44,467 nt of DNA from Candidatus Terraquivivens tikiterensis (GTDB lineage: Archaea > Thermoproteota > Nitrososphaeria_A > Caldarchaeales > Wolframiiraptoraceae), in NCBI GenBank assembly GCA_003056285.1, contig NDWU01000012.1:1-44467 (forward strand), given 5' to 3'. Positions 15,307 through 23,505 of this stretch are shown here, in pieces. Position 1 is the stretch's first letter. The number at the start of each line of letters is the position of its first letter. Under the pieces are notes generated by a model. The model was given only the letters and a program-made list of their open reading frames with translations. It did not search any database and was not told where the DNA came from. Position numbers and translations under genes: made by a program.

Positions 15307-16575
15307 AGTTTCTTGTCTTTCAGCACCTATTGATAGGTACTTTATCGGACATGCCAGGAGACTTTCCAAAAAATCGACGTACTCTCTTAGCTGCTTTGGA
15401 AGGGCATCAAAGTTTCCCTTCAAAGCCGCGAGCTTTTCCTCCCTCGAAAGGGCCTCCCAACCATCCAGCTCAGCATAAACTGGCTTGCACCTTTCCAAGA
15501 CATACGGTGAGCTAGGGAAACTCTTAATTTCTTGACCATCGAGTTCGTAAGCCAAGCAGACCTTGACTGGGTCTATGCCAGCAAGGCAGTCTGCCTTCGT
15601 AAGGGCTACCGACGTAACGCCATTTAGCATTATGGAGTATCTTACGGCCACGGCGTCGAACCAGCCGACCCTTCTGGGCCTTCCAGTCGTCGTTCCGTAT
15701 TCCCTTCCCCTCTCCCTTACCGTAGAGGCGACGGGCTCCTCCATCTCCGTAGGGAACGGGCCCTTGCCAACCCTCGTTGCGTAGGCCTTAGCTACACCGA
15801 TCACCTCGTCTACCCTCTTCGGCCCTATGCCCACGCTATTGCACGCGGCGCCTGCTGTCGTGTTAGAGGATGTAACGAAAGGGTACGTGCCGTGGTCTAT
15901 ATCCAGCAAGGTTCCCTGCGCGCCCTCCAGTATGACGAACCCGCCCCTGTCTAGGGTCTCGTTAACGAGGAGCGACACGTCCCCAATGTACCCTCCCAGC
16001 CTTGAGGTAACCTCATGGAGAAATTGGGTTACGCGCTCGACGTCCAGCTCCGCATCCATGTTGTATACTCCAGATAAGAGAGCCCTTGCCATATCGATAG
16101 CCTTCTTAAGCCTGGGCTTGATCGATTCCGTATCGGCCAAATCGGAAAACCTTACGCCGACCCTCGCACATTTGTAGGTGTAGGCCGGCCCTATCCCTCT
16201 CTTCGTCGTTCCGACACCCTTGCCTGAAGACTCCTCTGCCTCGTCCAGCAACTTGTGGATGTCCAGCACTATATGGGCCCTGCCATCTATCGTTAACCTC
16301 GGCCGTATGCCCTCCCTGCTTAAGGACTCCAGCTCCTCGATGAGCTTCACTGGGTCTATTACCATGCCCGAGGCTAGACAGACGTGTTTTCCCCTGAGCG
16401 CAGCTACGGGCAGGTGGTGAAAACGGTACGTTCGTCCGTTCAGGACGACTGTGTGCCCTGCATTCGCACCTCCCTGGTACCTCACCGCCAGATCAGCTTT
16501 TTCCGATATGAAATCCACGATCTTACCCTTGCCCTCATCGCCCCACTGGAGGCCGACGACCACTACGGCAGGCAT
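15295..16575 (-). CDS. purA: Adenylosuccinate synthetase
   Basis: 426 residues. PurA makes adenylosuccinate from IMP, aspartate and GTP, the first step from IMP to AMP. Seen: the N-terminal GLQWGDEGKGK nucleotide loop, QGGANAGHTV, TTKRGIGPAY, EGAQGTLLDIDHGTYPFVTSS and the C-terminal TTGRPRRVGWFD. It is the long form, rather than the shorter form of about 340 residues found in several archaea. The stop codon lies within the GGTTTACC cluster. It is the last gene of the purine block, 3 bases behind guaB. Confidence 0.95.
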   Translation of the reverse strand: MPAVVVVGLQWGDEGKGKIVDFISEKADLAVRYQGGANAGHTVVLNGRTYRFHHLPVAALRGKHVCLASGMVIDPVKLIEELESLSREGIRPRLTIDGRAHIVLDIHKLLDEAEESSGKGVGTTKRGIGPAYTYKCARVGVRFSDLADTESIKPRLKKAIDMARALLSGVYNMDAELDVERVTQFLHEVTSRLGGYIGDVSLLVNETLDRGGFVILEGAQGTLLDIDHGTYPFVTSSNTTAGAACNSVGIGPKRVDEVIGVAKAYATRVGKGPFPTEMEEPVASTVRERGREYGTTTGRPRRVGWFDAVAVRYSIMLNGVTSVALTKADCLAGIDPVKVCLAYELDGQEIKSFPSSPYVLERCKPVYAELDGWEALSREEKLAALKGNFDALPKQLREYVDFLESLLACPIKYLSIGAERQETVIR

Positions 16576-16578
16576 GGC

Positions 16579-18033
16579 TCACTCTATTACCTCCACGTCG
16601 TGCGGGTAGCTTTCCTTTATTCCGGCCTCCGATATGCTGATGAACTTTGCTTTATCCCAGAGCTCCCTTATGTTCCTTGCGCCGCAGTAGCTCATGCCGG
16701 CCCTTAGCGCAGCCACGAGTTGCTTGAGGAGCTCGGAGGCGCTTCCCCTGTAGGGTACGTATGCCTCGACGCCCTCTGACGTGTAGGCATAGTCTGCGAC
16801 GGAATCTAGCTCTACCTGCTTACCTTCCTTGACCTCCCTAGCCAGCATGGCATAGAAAGATGCCATGCCCCTGTAGACCTTGTACTTCCTGCCGCCCCTC
16901 GATATGGTCGTACCGGGGCTTTCGTCCGTGCCCGCGAGGAGGCTGCCGAGCATTACGGTAGACGCTCCGGCGGCAAGCGCCTTGACCAGGTCACCGCTGT
17001 TCCTTATCCCGCCGTCGGCTATCATGGGAACTCCCAAATCGAAGGACTTCTCGGCACAGTTGAGTATGGCGGTCAGCTGCGGTACGCCAACGCCGGCTAC
17101 TATCCGCGTAGTGCATACGGCTCCAGGGCCTATTCCGACCTTGACGGCATCGGCACCGGCCGATGCCAAGTCCTCGAAACCTTCTGGCGTAGCCACGTTA
17201 CCGGCGACTACCTGGACATCGCCGAACGTTTCCTTAAGCTTTCTCACGACCCTTATCACCTCATCCGTATGACCATGGGCAACGTCGACGACCAAAGCGT
17301 CGGCACCTGCATCCAAGAGAGCCTTTGCCCTTTCAAGATAGCCCTCCTTTATCCCTATCGCGGCGGCCACCAAAAGCCTGCCCTTCCGGTCCCTTGCAGC
17401 GTTCGGGTACATGCTTTTGATCATGATGTCCTTCGCCGTGACGAGGCCGACGACCCTGTCCTCTTCGTCCACGAGCGGGAGCTTCTCGACCTTGTGCTTT
17501 TTGAATATCTCCCTTGCCTCCTCCAGCGTTATCCTGCCGCTAGAGACCACAAGCCTCTCCCTGGGCGTCATGACTTCTGTTATCGGCCTATCGTTATTTT
17601 CCTCGAAGAGTATGTCGCGTTTCGTAACTAAACCCCTAAGCTTCCCATCCTCGTCGACCACCAGTAGCCCTCCAACGCCATACTCCTCCATGAGCGCCCT
17701 TGCCCTTCCCACGGTGCTTTTAAGGGGCAGCGTGTAGGGCCTTTCTATTATGATGTTCTCGGCTCTCTTGACGCGTTGAACCTCCTGGGCCTGCTTTTCG
17801 ATGGGCATGAATCTGTGTACGACGCCTATCCCTCCGTGCCTAGCCATCGTGATGGCCATCTCTGCCTCTGTAACGGTGTCCATCGCCGAGGAGACTATAG
17901 GAATGTTCAGCTGGATCCCTTTCGTGAAGAAGGACTCTGTTGATACCTCCTTCCTAGAGTGTACAGAAGACCTTTGGGGCACGAGGAGAACATCGTCGAA
18001 AGTTAACCCTTTCTCTATGTTCTTTACGACCAC
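16579..18033 (-). CDS. guaB: Inosine-5'-monophosphate dehydrogenase
   Basis: 484 residues with both CBS domains (about residues 95-210) inserted in the barrel. The enzyme oxidises IMP to XMP with NAD, the committed step to GMP. The catalytic loop [15 protein letters not shown] contains the active-site Cys; the phosphate site is [15 protein letters not shown] and the flap region is [10 protein letters not shown]. The GTG start gives the normal opening [15 protein letters not shown]. It lies between purP and purA on one strand, so both branches from IMP are co-expressed with the upstream step. CBS domains commonly sense adenine or guanine nucleotides. Confidence 0.95.
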   Translation of the reverse strand: MVVKNIEKGLTFDDVLLVPQRSSVHSRKEVSTESFFTKGIQLNIPIVSSAMDTVTEAEMAITMARHGGIGVVHRFMPIEKQAQEVQRVKRAENIIIERPYTLPLKSTVGRARALMEEYGVGGLLVVDEDGKLRGLVTKRDILFEENNDRPITEVMTPRERLVVSSGRITLEEAREIFKKHKVEKLPLVDEEDRVVGLVTAKDIMIKSMYPNAARDRKGRLLVAAAIGIKEGYLERAKALLDAGADALVVDVAHGHTDEVIRVVRKLKETFGDVQVVAGNVATPEGFEDLASAGADAVKVGIGPGAVCTTRIVAGVGVPQLTAILNCAEKSFDLGVPMIADGGIRNSGDLVKALAAGASTVMLGSLLAGTDESPGTTISRGGRKYKVYRGMASFYAMLAREVKEGKQVELDSVADYAYTSEGVEAYVPYRGSASELLKQLVAALRAGMSYCGARNIRELWDKAKFISISEAGIKESYPHDVEVIE

Positions 18034-18078
18034 CTAATCCCTTAGCTCCCTTGCTCGTCAGCCCAATTTAAGGATTAA

Positions 18079-19098
18079 CTAAGTCGTGACTTTCTTTAGG
18101 TTAGATGTTTCGAAGGCCTCCCTTATCTCTCTGGCTATCCTCCTGCCCATGCTCATCCCATCGCCGTACAGTAGGTAGGCGTATGGCGAGCCATTGATGA
18201 ATAGGTTGGTGCCGGCGACTATCCTGGCCGAGAATTCAAAGACGACTACGTCGTCTGGAGACCTGCAGACTGCCTCTATGCAGAAAGGCCCTATCACGCC
18301 CGGAGGTACGAGCCTCTTCGTGGCATCGACGAACCTCTCGGCCATCTCGTAGAAGCCCTCCAGCATGGATTCCCTCAGGACGATTGGTATATTACCGACG
18401 ACCTCGTACGTTGGCTGCAGGCGGAGGCTCAGCTGGTCCGATGCCGGAATCCTTCCTAAGGAATCGACGTTGGTCTCGTACCTCCTGTCAACGCCGAGCA
18501 GCTCTACCTCCCCTTTGAGGGGGGAGTAGAAAAAGTGAGGGTAGACTGTAACGCCGACGACGTACTCCTGTAAGTAAAGCCCAGCCTTAGCCCGGACGCC
18601 CAGGCTTTCTAGCTTCTTCGATAGGTCCTCTCTCCCGCTTGCGAGGAAGTAGCCCCTTCCACCTTCTGCGCCTGGTAGCTTGACTATGACCGGGCAGTCT
18701 ACCTCATCCGGTGAGCTAAAGGTCCTCGGGACCCTTATACCCGCCTCCTTCAGCAGCCTCTCCTTAAGCTCCCTGTCAGCCTCCCAAACAAGAAGGTTCC
18801 TGTTCCCGAAGACCGGGACCCTGAAGCCCTTAACGAACCTTCCGATATCGACGTCAGCTATTATCGTCCCATGCGGCACGAGTATGCCGCTCATTTCCGT
18901 TAGTTTCTCCTGCACATCCTCCCTCAGCAGGTCCTCCACGCCCTCTACCAATAGCACCTCGTCCGCCAGCCTGAACCTATCGTAGAATCTAAGCCGGCTC
19001 CTAGGGCACAGGAGAACAGCCTTAAGCCCCTCGTCCTTAGCACCCTTCAGTATCTGAAGGGCAGAGTGGGAACCATAGGTCGCGACGGAAGCTTTCAA
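18079..19098 (-). CDS. purP: Formate-dependent FAICAR synthetase PurP (catalytic-looking paralogue)
   Basis: 339 residues. PurP is an archaeal ATP-grasp ligase that converts AICAR, formate and ATP to FAICAR, replacing the bacterial formyl-folate step. Seen: the N-terminal ATYGSHSALQILKGAKDEG, the glycine-rich ATP-grasp loop KLPGAEGGRGYF, PHFFYSPLKGEVELLGVDRR and the C-terminal RIVAGTNLFINGSPY. The TTG start overlaps the stop of the upstream paralogue in TTGA and has GGAGGTG before it, so the two are translationally coupled. It is the better candidate for the active enzyme of the pair. Confidence 0.92.
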   Translation of the reverse strand: MKASVATYGSHSALQILKGAKDEGLKAVLLCPRSRLRFYDRFRLADEVLLVEGVEDLLREDVQEKLTEMSGILVPHGTIIADVDIGRFVKGFRVPVFGNRNLLVWEADRELKERLLKEAGIRVPRTFSSPDEVDCPVIVKLPGAEGGRGYFLASGREDLSKKLESLGVRAKAGLYLQEYVVGVTVYPHFFYSPLKGEVELLGVDRRYETNVDSLGRIPASDQLSLRLQPTYEVVGNIPIVLRESMLEGFYEMAERFVDATKRLVPPGVIGPFCIEAVCRSPDDVVVFEFSARIVAGTNLFINGSPYAYLLYGDGMSMGRRIAREIREAFETSNLKKVTT

Positions 19099-20201
19099 GT
19101 AACCACCTCCTTTAACCTGTCCTGCTCCGCCGCCCTCCTTATCTCCATGGCTATCCTCCTGCCGACGCCTAAGACGAAGCCGTAGTGGTATTTTGAGTAT
19201 GGGCTCGTCGTGCCCAGCATGGGGCTTCCCGGAACCCTTAGCGAGACGTCGAAGACGACGAACTCTAAATCCTTGTTTATCGCGCCCTGGAGGGCGAAGG
19301 GCCCTATTACGCCCGGGGGGTACTCTTCCCTCACGGCCTCTACGAACCTCTCGCCAGCCTCTATAACCTTCTCCAAGAGCGACTCCCTCACGGATGCAGG
19401 CTGATGGCCCACCTCTATGTTCTGGATAAGGATGTCCGCTTCCAGCTGATCCTTAGCAGGGAGGTTGACGAAGTCGTAGAGGTTCGTCTGGAGCCTCCTG
19501 TCGGCACCGAGAAACTCTAGGCTTTCGTTAATGGGCGAGTAGAAGTAGTTAAAGTTGAAGAGCGTACCTACTACGAACTCCTCTATCACGGCCGAGGAAA
19601 GCTCCTCCTCGGATATCAGCCCTGCTTCCACCCTCTCCCGGGCCTTTCGCCTGTAATCCGATGGCGAGGATGCGACGAAAAAAGCCCTCTCTGCCCTCCT
19701 CTTAGCTTCTTGGACCTTCACTATCACCGGCCTGTCTATCTCGTCAGGCGAGCCGAACCTCAAGGGTGTCCTAATGCCAGCCTTGGATAGGAGGTAGTAC
19801 TGGTTTTTTTCAGCCCACCTCTCCTCAGCCTTTAAAAGAGCCCTGTTGCCGAATATGGGGACAAAGAACCTATTCTCTATGCCCTCGTATGGCACATAGG
19901 TTGTAAAGGACCTGTTGGGAACGAAGACGGAGCTCAACGCCCTCAGCCTTTCCATAACGTCCTCCCTCAGGACGTCGCTGAACCTATCGACCACGATTAT
20001 CCTATCGACTATCCTCTTGAAGTGTGTGTAGGCCCTCATCCTGTCCTTCTGACAGACGGCTACCGTCGAGAGCCCCTCGTCCTTAGCACCGTCAAAAACC
20101 TCCAAGGCTGAGTGGCTACCTATGCAACCAACGGACAGCGCTCCCCTGTCGTATCCCTCTATAAGTTCAAATACCTTAGACCTATCGATCAACCTTGGCA
20201 C
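19095..20201 (-). CDS. purP: PurP paralogue with altered ATP-grasp loop
   Basis: 368 residues. It is clearly a PurP homologue (IGSHSALEVFDGAKDEGL, FNYFYSPINESLEFLGADRR, SLRVPGSPMLGTTSPYS). At the place of the glycine-rich loop it has VQEAKRRAERAFF instead of PGAEGGRGYF. Several archaea carry two PurP paralogues, and not all are shown to be catalytic. It may have another substrate, regulate or form a complex with the next gene; that is inferred. It leads the purine block; the GTG at 20201 is preceded by a TTTATC box about 30 bases upstream. Confidence 0.9.
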   Translation of the reverse strand: MPRLIDRSKVFELIEGYDRGALSVGCIGSHSALEVFDGAKDEGLSTVAVCQKDRMRAYTHFKRIVDRIIVVDRFSDVLREDVMERLRALSSVFVPNRSFTTYVPYEGIENRFFVPIFGNRALLKAEERWAEKNQYYLLSKAGIRTPLRFGSPDEIDRPVIVKVQEAKRRAERAFFVASSPSDYRRKARERVEAGLISEEELSSAVIEEFVVGTLFNFNYFYSPINESLEFLGADRRLQTNLYDFVNLPAKDQLEADILIQNIEVGHQPASVRESLLEKVIEAGERFVEAVREEYPPGVIGPFALQGAINKDLEFVVFDVSLRVPGSPMLGTTSPYSKYHYGFVLGVGRRIAMEIRRAAEQDRLKEVVT

Positions 20202-20240
20202 CCGGACAGAGCCCTGAGGTATAGATCAAAAGATAAAGGT

Positions 20241-20666
20241 TTAGGTTTTTTCCCGGACGGTTACTGTCCTGAAGGTGACTGATGACCTGTCGGCGAAGTG
20301 CTTCGTGTACTCCCTCGGAGCCAACCCCTTGACTATGTGCTCGAATGCCTTCTCAGGCTGGCTTTCTTGGCCGCAAGTATAGACGTCGACTGTCGCGTAC
20401 TGGTAGTCGGGCCATGTATGGACGGCCACGTGACTCTCAGTGACCAGCGCTATAACAGATATCCCGCCCTTTTTGCTGGAGAACCTCCACGACTTGAGCT
20501 CTACCAGGTGCATTTTGGCTATGTCGACTGCCTCCCTCACCAACCTTCTTATATACTTCTCGTCCGCCATCAGCCGAGCGTCGCATCCGTATAGGTTTCC
20601 GTAAACGTGCTTACCTACTATGACGTCGTCCTTCTTGGATGCGGTCAACTTGTAGCTACTCAACAT
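20241..20666 (-). CDS. speD: Pyruvoyl-dependent S-adenosylmethionine/arginine decarboxylase
   Basis: 141 residues. A proenzyme of the SpeD family that cleaves itself at Glu77-Ser78 (ALVTESHVAVHTWP), turning the Ser into the pyruvoyl cofactor; YTCG holds the conserved Cys98. The segment GKHVYGNLY and the end with HFADRSS look most like crenarchaeal members, where one paralogue decarboxylates AdoMet and another arginine. I cannot tell which here, but both feed polyamine synthesis. The frame reaches a TTG at 20693, but the TATA box at 20695-20702 excludes that start. Confidence 0.9.
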   Translation of the reverse strand: MLSSYKLTASKKDDVIVGKHVYGNLYGCDARLMADEKYIRRLVREAVDIAKMHLVELKSWRFSSKKGGISVIALVTESHVAVHTWPDYQYATVDVYTCGQESQPEKAFEHIVKGLAPREYTKHFADRSSVTFRTVTVREKT

Positions 20667-20693
20667 TTTTTGTCTATTTGCTCTACAAACCAA

Positions 20694-20996
20694 ATTATAA
20701 ATATTAACTCACGCACGCTATCTCAGGACACCTTCGGACAATTTTTCAAATGCCTGTGAGCTTCAAGAGCTGTGCATACACGTTATCACAAATTGCCGAT
20801 TTTGTTGACGATCATGTTTGAAAACAGAATAAATTTTGCGCATCGTCCAGGCTTCGAGATAGAGGGGAGCGTGCTTGGGCGCATGCTGACCCGCTGGCTT
20901 GGCCATGAAAGGGCAGAGCGCTGAGCATCGCGTCCGCGGCTGAGGCTGTCAAGGTTTTTTAAGCGCGAGTGCGTAGCTAAGACGGGTCGTCCTGTT
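20694..20996. other. Intergenic stretch between speD and mrp
   Basis: It holds the speD TATA element (minus strand TTTATAAT, 20695-20702) and, near 20954-20962, a TTTTTTAAG box about 40 bases before the mrp start. A 36-codon frame from ATG 20814 to TGA 20924 (MFENRINFAHRPGFEIEG...) reads plausibly, but I recognise no family. No structured RNA is evident. Confidence 0.35.
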
Positions 20997-22058
20997 TTGC
21001 CGACGAAGGAGGAGGTCGTCCAGGCCCTTAAGAAAGTCATCGACCCCGAGCTTGGCATCGACATAGTCTCTTTGGGGATGGTCAAAGAAGTCGATACGAA
21101 AAACGGCTCGGTCGAGGTAACCCTGGAGCTGACGACACCGGCCTGCCCTTTTCGTGCCCAGCTGAAAGATCATGCCGAGAAGGTTTTAAAGGCATTGCCA
21201 GGCGTGTCCTCAGTAAAGGTGAGCGTTGTCGCCCGCGTACTGCCCTCTAGGGCCGGTGAGAAGATCCTTCCGGGCGTAAAGAACATAATCGCCATAGCTA
21301 GCGGCAAGGGCGGCGTCGGAAAATCTACAGTCGCCGTGAACGTGGGCCTGGCCCTAGCCGAGCTTGGCTCGAGCGTAGGCATACTCGACGCAGACATATA
21401 CGGGCCTACGGTACCCAGGATCTTAAACGTCAAGGTAGGGCTTGCCAACGCTGGCGATAAGATAGCTCCGGCGATAAGCTACAACGGCGTGAAGGTGATG
21501 TCCATAGGTTTCCTCCTTCAAGAGGACGAGCCCGTAATATGGCGCGGTCCGCTAGTGGCAAACGCCATCAGGCAGTTCTTAACGGATGTGGAGTGGGGCG
21601 ACCTGGACTACCTCATAGTGGACCTTCCGCCAGGCACGGGCGATGCATCGTTAACGCTGGCACAGAGCATCCCCCTTACCGGCGTCGTAATAGTAAGCAC
21701 CCCCCAGGATGCCGCCCTCAGGATAGCCACGAAGGCCTTGAACATGTTCAGGAAGCTTAACGTCGAGATAATAGGCATAGTCGAGAACATGAGCTACTTC
21801 GTCTGTCCCAACTGCGGTCATGTATTCGAGATATTCGGGAGGGGTGGCGTAAAGGCCGCTTGCGAGAGGCTTGGTACGAGGTTTCTTGGCGAGATACCGC
21901 TAAGCCCGGATATAAGGGCTAACGGCGACCTTGGAAAGCCTGTCGTGATCGCGGCACCAAGGTCGGAGTCGGCTGAGGCGTTCAGGAAGGTGGCCTACGA
22001 GATAGCCGGAAGCGTTTCAGTTATAGCCTACAAGAGGGGAAAGGATAGCAGGGGTTGA
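20997..22058 (+). CDS. mrp: Mrp/NBP35-family iron-sulfur cluster carrier ATPase (ApbC)
   Basis: 353 residues. An N-terminal MIP18/DUF59 domain (VIDPELGIDIVSLGMV) is fused to a ParA-like ATPase with the deviant Walker A GKGGVGKS, the DADIYGPTVPR switch and the bridging motif YFVCPNCGHVFEIFG, whose CxxC binds an Fe-S cluster at the dimer interface. Mrp proteins deliver clusters to apo-proteins in the cytosol. Many Fe-S enzymes are coded nearby (radical SAM enzymes, fumarase). The TTG start gives the normal opening PTKEEVVQALKKVIDPE; moaE follows after 3 bases. Confidence 0.93.
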   Translation: MPTKEEVVQALKKVIDPELGIDIVSLGMVKEVDTKNGSVEVTLELTTPACPFRAQLKDHAEKVLKALPGVSSVKVSVVARVLPSRAGEKILPGVKNIIAIASGKGGVGKSTVAVNVGLALAELGSSVGILDADIYGPTVPRILNVKVGLANAGDKIAPAISYNGVKVMSIGFLLQEDEPVIWRGPLVANAIRQFLTDVEWGDLDYLIVDLPPGTGDASLTLAQSIPLTGVVIVSTPQDAALRIATKALNMFRKLNVEIIGIVENMSYFVCPNCGHVFEIFGRGGVKAACERLGTRFLGEIPLSPDIRANGDLGKPVVIAAPRSESAEAFRKVAYEIAGSVSVIAYKRGKDSRG

Positions 22059-22061
22059 GGG

Positions 22062-22520
22062 ATGGCGGCAGGGCAGAAAGTCTTACCTCCGCCCGGAGTA
22101 TACGGAAGGGATGAAATCGACCTGTGGGAGATGCTATCAAGGATGCAGGGCATGTTCTCTGGCGGAAGCTCCGGAGCGCTCGTCAGCTTTTTAGGAATCG
22201 TCAAGTCCGTCGGCAGCAACGGCAAAAGGGTCGAGCACTTGGAGATAGAAGCTTACGAAAAGCAAGCGAACCCAACCATACAGAGGATATGCGAAGAAAC
22301 CAAGGAGAAGTTCGGCCTAGAGTTCGTGGGCATATGGCACCTAAAAGGCAGGTTCAGGGCTGGCGAGCCCCTCGTCCTAGTGGTCGTGGCAGGCAAGAGT
22401 AGGAAGGAGGTCTTTCCAGCCTTAGAGGAGGCCGTCGTTAGGTATAAGACCGAGCCGGCCCTTTTCAAGAAAGAGGCTTACGATGACGGTACGTACGCCT
22501 GGCTCCACGGTGAGCGTTAG
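22062..22520 (+). CDS. moaE: Molybdopterin synthase catalytic subunit MoaE
   Basis: 152 residues. MoaE with MoaD inserts dithiolene sulfur into cyclic pyranopterin monophosphate. Seen: SSGALVSFLGIVKSVG (MoaE usually has G-A-x-x-x-F-x-G-x-V-R), LEIEAYEKQA, the loop HLKGRFRAGEPLVLVVV and the C-terminal KTEPALFKKEAYDDGTYAW with the active-site Lys region. It starts 3 bases after mrp, so they form an operon. The other cofactor genes moaC and moaB are about 19 kb away. No moaD is visible in the window. Confidence 0.92.
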   Translation: MAAGQKVLPPPGVYGRDEIDLWEMLSRMQGMFSGGSSGALVSFLGIVKSVGSNGKRVEHLEIEAYEKQANPTIQRICEETKEKFGLEFVGIWHLKGRFRAGEPLVLVVVAGKSRKEVFPALEEAVVRYKTEPALFKKEAYDDGTYAWLHGER

Positions 22521-22564
22521 CGAACGTTATCCTAGAGCTAACCGAAAGCCGTCTTGCGATCCAT

Positions 22565-23065
22565 CTAGGACGAGCCTTCCTGCTTGGCTAGCTGAGGCAG
22601 AAGGACTTTGATGAGCCTCTCCTCGCCCGCCATGACGTGATAGCTAGGCGACCTGACCTTCTTATCCCCGACGAACACGTGGCCGTGAACTATCAGCTGC
22701 CTGGCGTGGTGTATCGAGGTAGCCATCCCGAGCTTGTAAACGACGCTCTGGAGCCTCCTTTCCAAAAAGTCCCTGACCGTTAGCCTTAGCACGTCATCCA
22801 GCGTTGCGGTCGGTGGTAAAACTCCGAGCCTGGCTAGCTTTCCTATCAGGCTCCTCTCCTTCTCCTTCCTTTCCTCGCCGCTAAGGACGAAGAGGGACCT
22901 AGCTATCGTCCTGTACTTCCTGAGGGTCGCTGCTACCCTCCAGAGCTCCCTCTTGTTCCTCAGCCCGTACTCGCCCAAGAGCTTCAGCTCCTCAGCTAGG
23001 ACCTCGGCCCTCCAAGGGTGCCTCGGCGTTTCGTACTTCTTACGATGCCTTTTAGGGTCTCCCAT
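22565..23065 (-). CDS. rps4: Small ribosomal subunit protein S4 (uS4)
   Basis: 166 residues. The opening MGDPKRHRKKYETPRHPW is the archaeal S4 signature and sets the start at 23065, although the frame extends to 23080. The S4 RNA-binding domain follows (LERRLQSVVYKLGMATSIHH, ARQLIVHGHVFVGDKKV). The protein nucleates assembly of the small-subunit body. In most archaea this gene lies between rps13 and rps11/rpoD. Here it stands alone between moaE and mazG on the opposite strand, which is unusual. Confidence 0.95.
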   Translation of the reverse strand: MGDPKRHRKKYETPRHPWRAEVLAEELKLLGEYGLRNKRELWRVAATLRKYRTIARSLFVLSGEERKEKERSLIGKLARLGVLPPTATLDDVLRLTVRDFLERRLQSVVYKLGMATSIHHARQLIVHGHVFVGDKKVRSPSYHVMAGEERLIKVLLPQLAKQEGSS

Positions 23066-23121
23066 ACCTAAAGGCTGCATTTTTCCGTCCTATTTTAGCT
23101 TTCGGGCCAAAAAGGAAGAAG

Positions 23122-23129
23122 TTTATACA
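23122..23129 (+). promoter_or_regulatory. TATA box for the MazG gene
   Basis: TTTATACA is centred 26 bases before the ATG at 23152, a leaderless geometry. Confidence 0.6.
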
Positions 23130-23151
23130 TCCTCGCTCCAAGCTACCTGCC

Positions 23152-23460
23152 ATGGACCGCGGCCCATCAAGGTCTCTCGCAAGCCTTCAGAACCTGTTCA
23201 GGGAGGTTTACATCTCTAGGGACTTGAGCAGGGGTGCGGACAGGACTTTGCTTTGGCTGGCGTCGGAGTTGGGCGAGCTGGCCGACGCCTACCTTAAGCG
23301 GGATACGAGGTCCATGAGGGAAGAGGCTGCCGACGTATTCGCATGGCTTTGTAGTTTCTGCAACGTGGTCGGAATAGACCTCGAAGAGGCTGTAATGCAG
23401 AAGTATGGTAACGGTTGCCCTCGATGCTCCTCCTCGCCGTGCAGGTGTCCCATGGTATAA
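23152..23460 (+). CDS. MazG-like nucleotide pyrophosphohydrolase with Cys-rich tail
   Basis: 102 residues. The all-alpha NTP-PPase signature is LWLASELGELADAYL followed by MREEAADVFAWL (ExxE...ExxD, magnesium site). Such enzymes hydrolyse (d)NTPs to monophosphates and clean the nucleotide pool. The C-terminus ends in CPRCSSSPCRCPMV, a compact Cys cluster that probably binds zinc; many short archaeal MazG proteins carry a similar tail. A TATA box at -26 suggests a leaderless transcript. The Nre gene begins 45 bases later from its own promoter. Confidence 0.87.
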   Translation: MDRGPSRSLASLQNLFREVYISRDLSRGADRTLLWLASELGELADAYLKRDTRSMREEAADVFAWLCSFCNVVGIDLEEAVMQKYGNGCPRCSSSPCRCPMV

Positions 23461-23472
23461 GGGTCCTTACAA

Positions 23473-23480
23473 TTTTATAT
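23473..23480 (+). promoter_or_regulatory. TATA box for the Nre gene
   Basis: TTTTATAT is centred 29 bases before the TTG start at 23506 and supports that start. Confidence 0.55.
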
Positions 23481-23505
23481 CGCCGTTCACCAAAAGCCTA
23501 CTGGC

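Noticed and set aside
15330-15515. Plus-strand frame at a leaderless distance from the CTTATAAC box
   Set aside because: It is a shadow of the purA C-terminus with low-complexity content. The promoter may be real, the protein probably is not.
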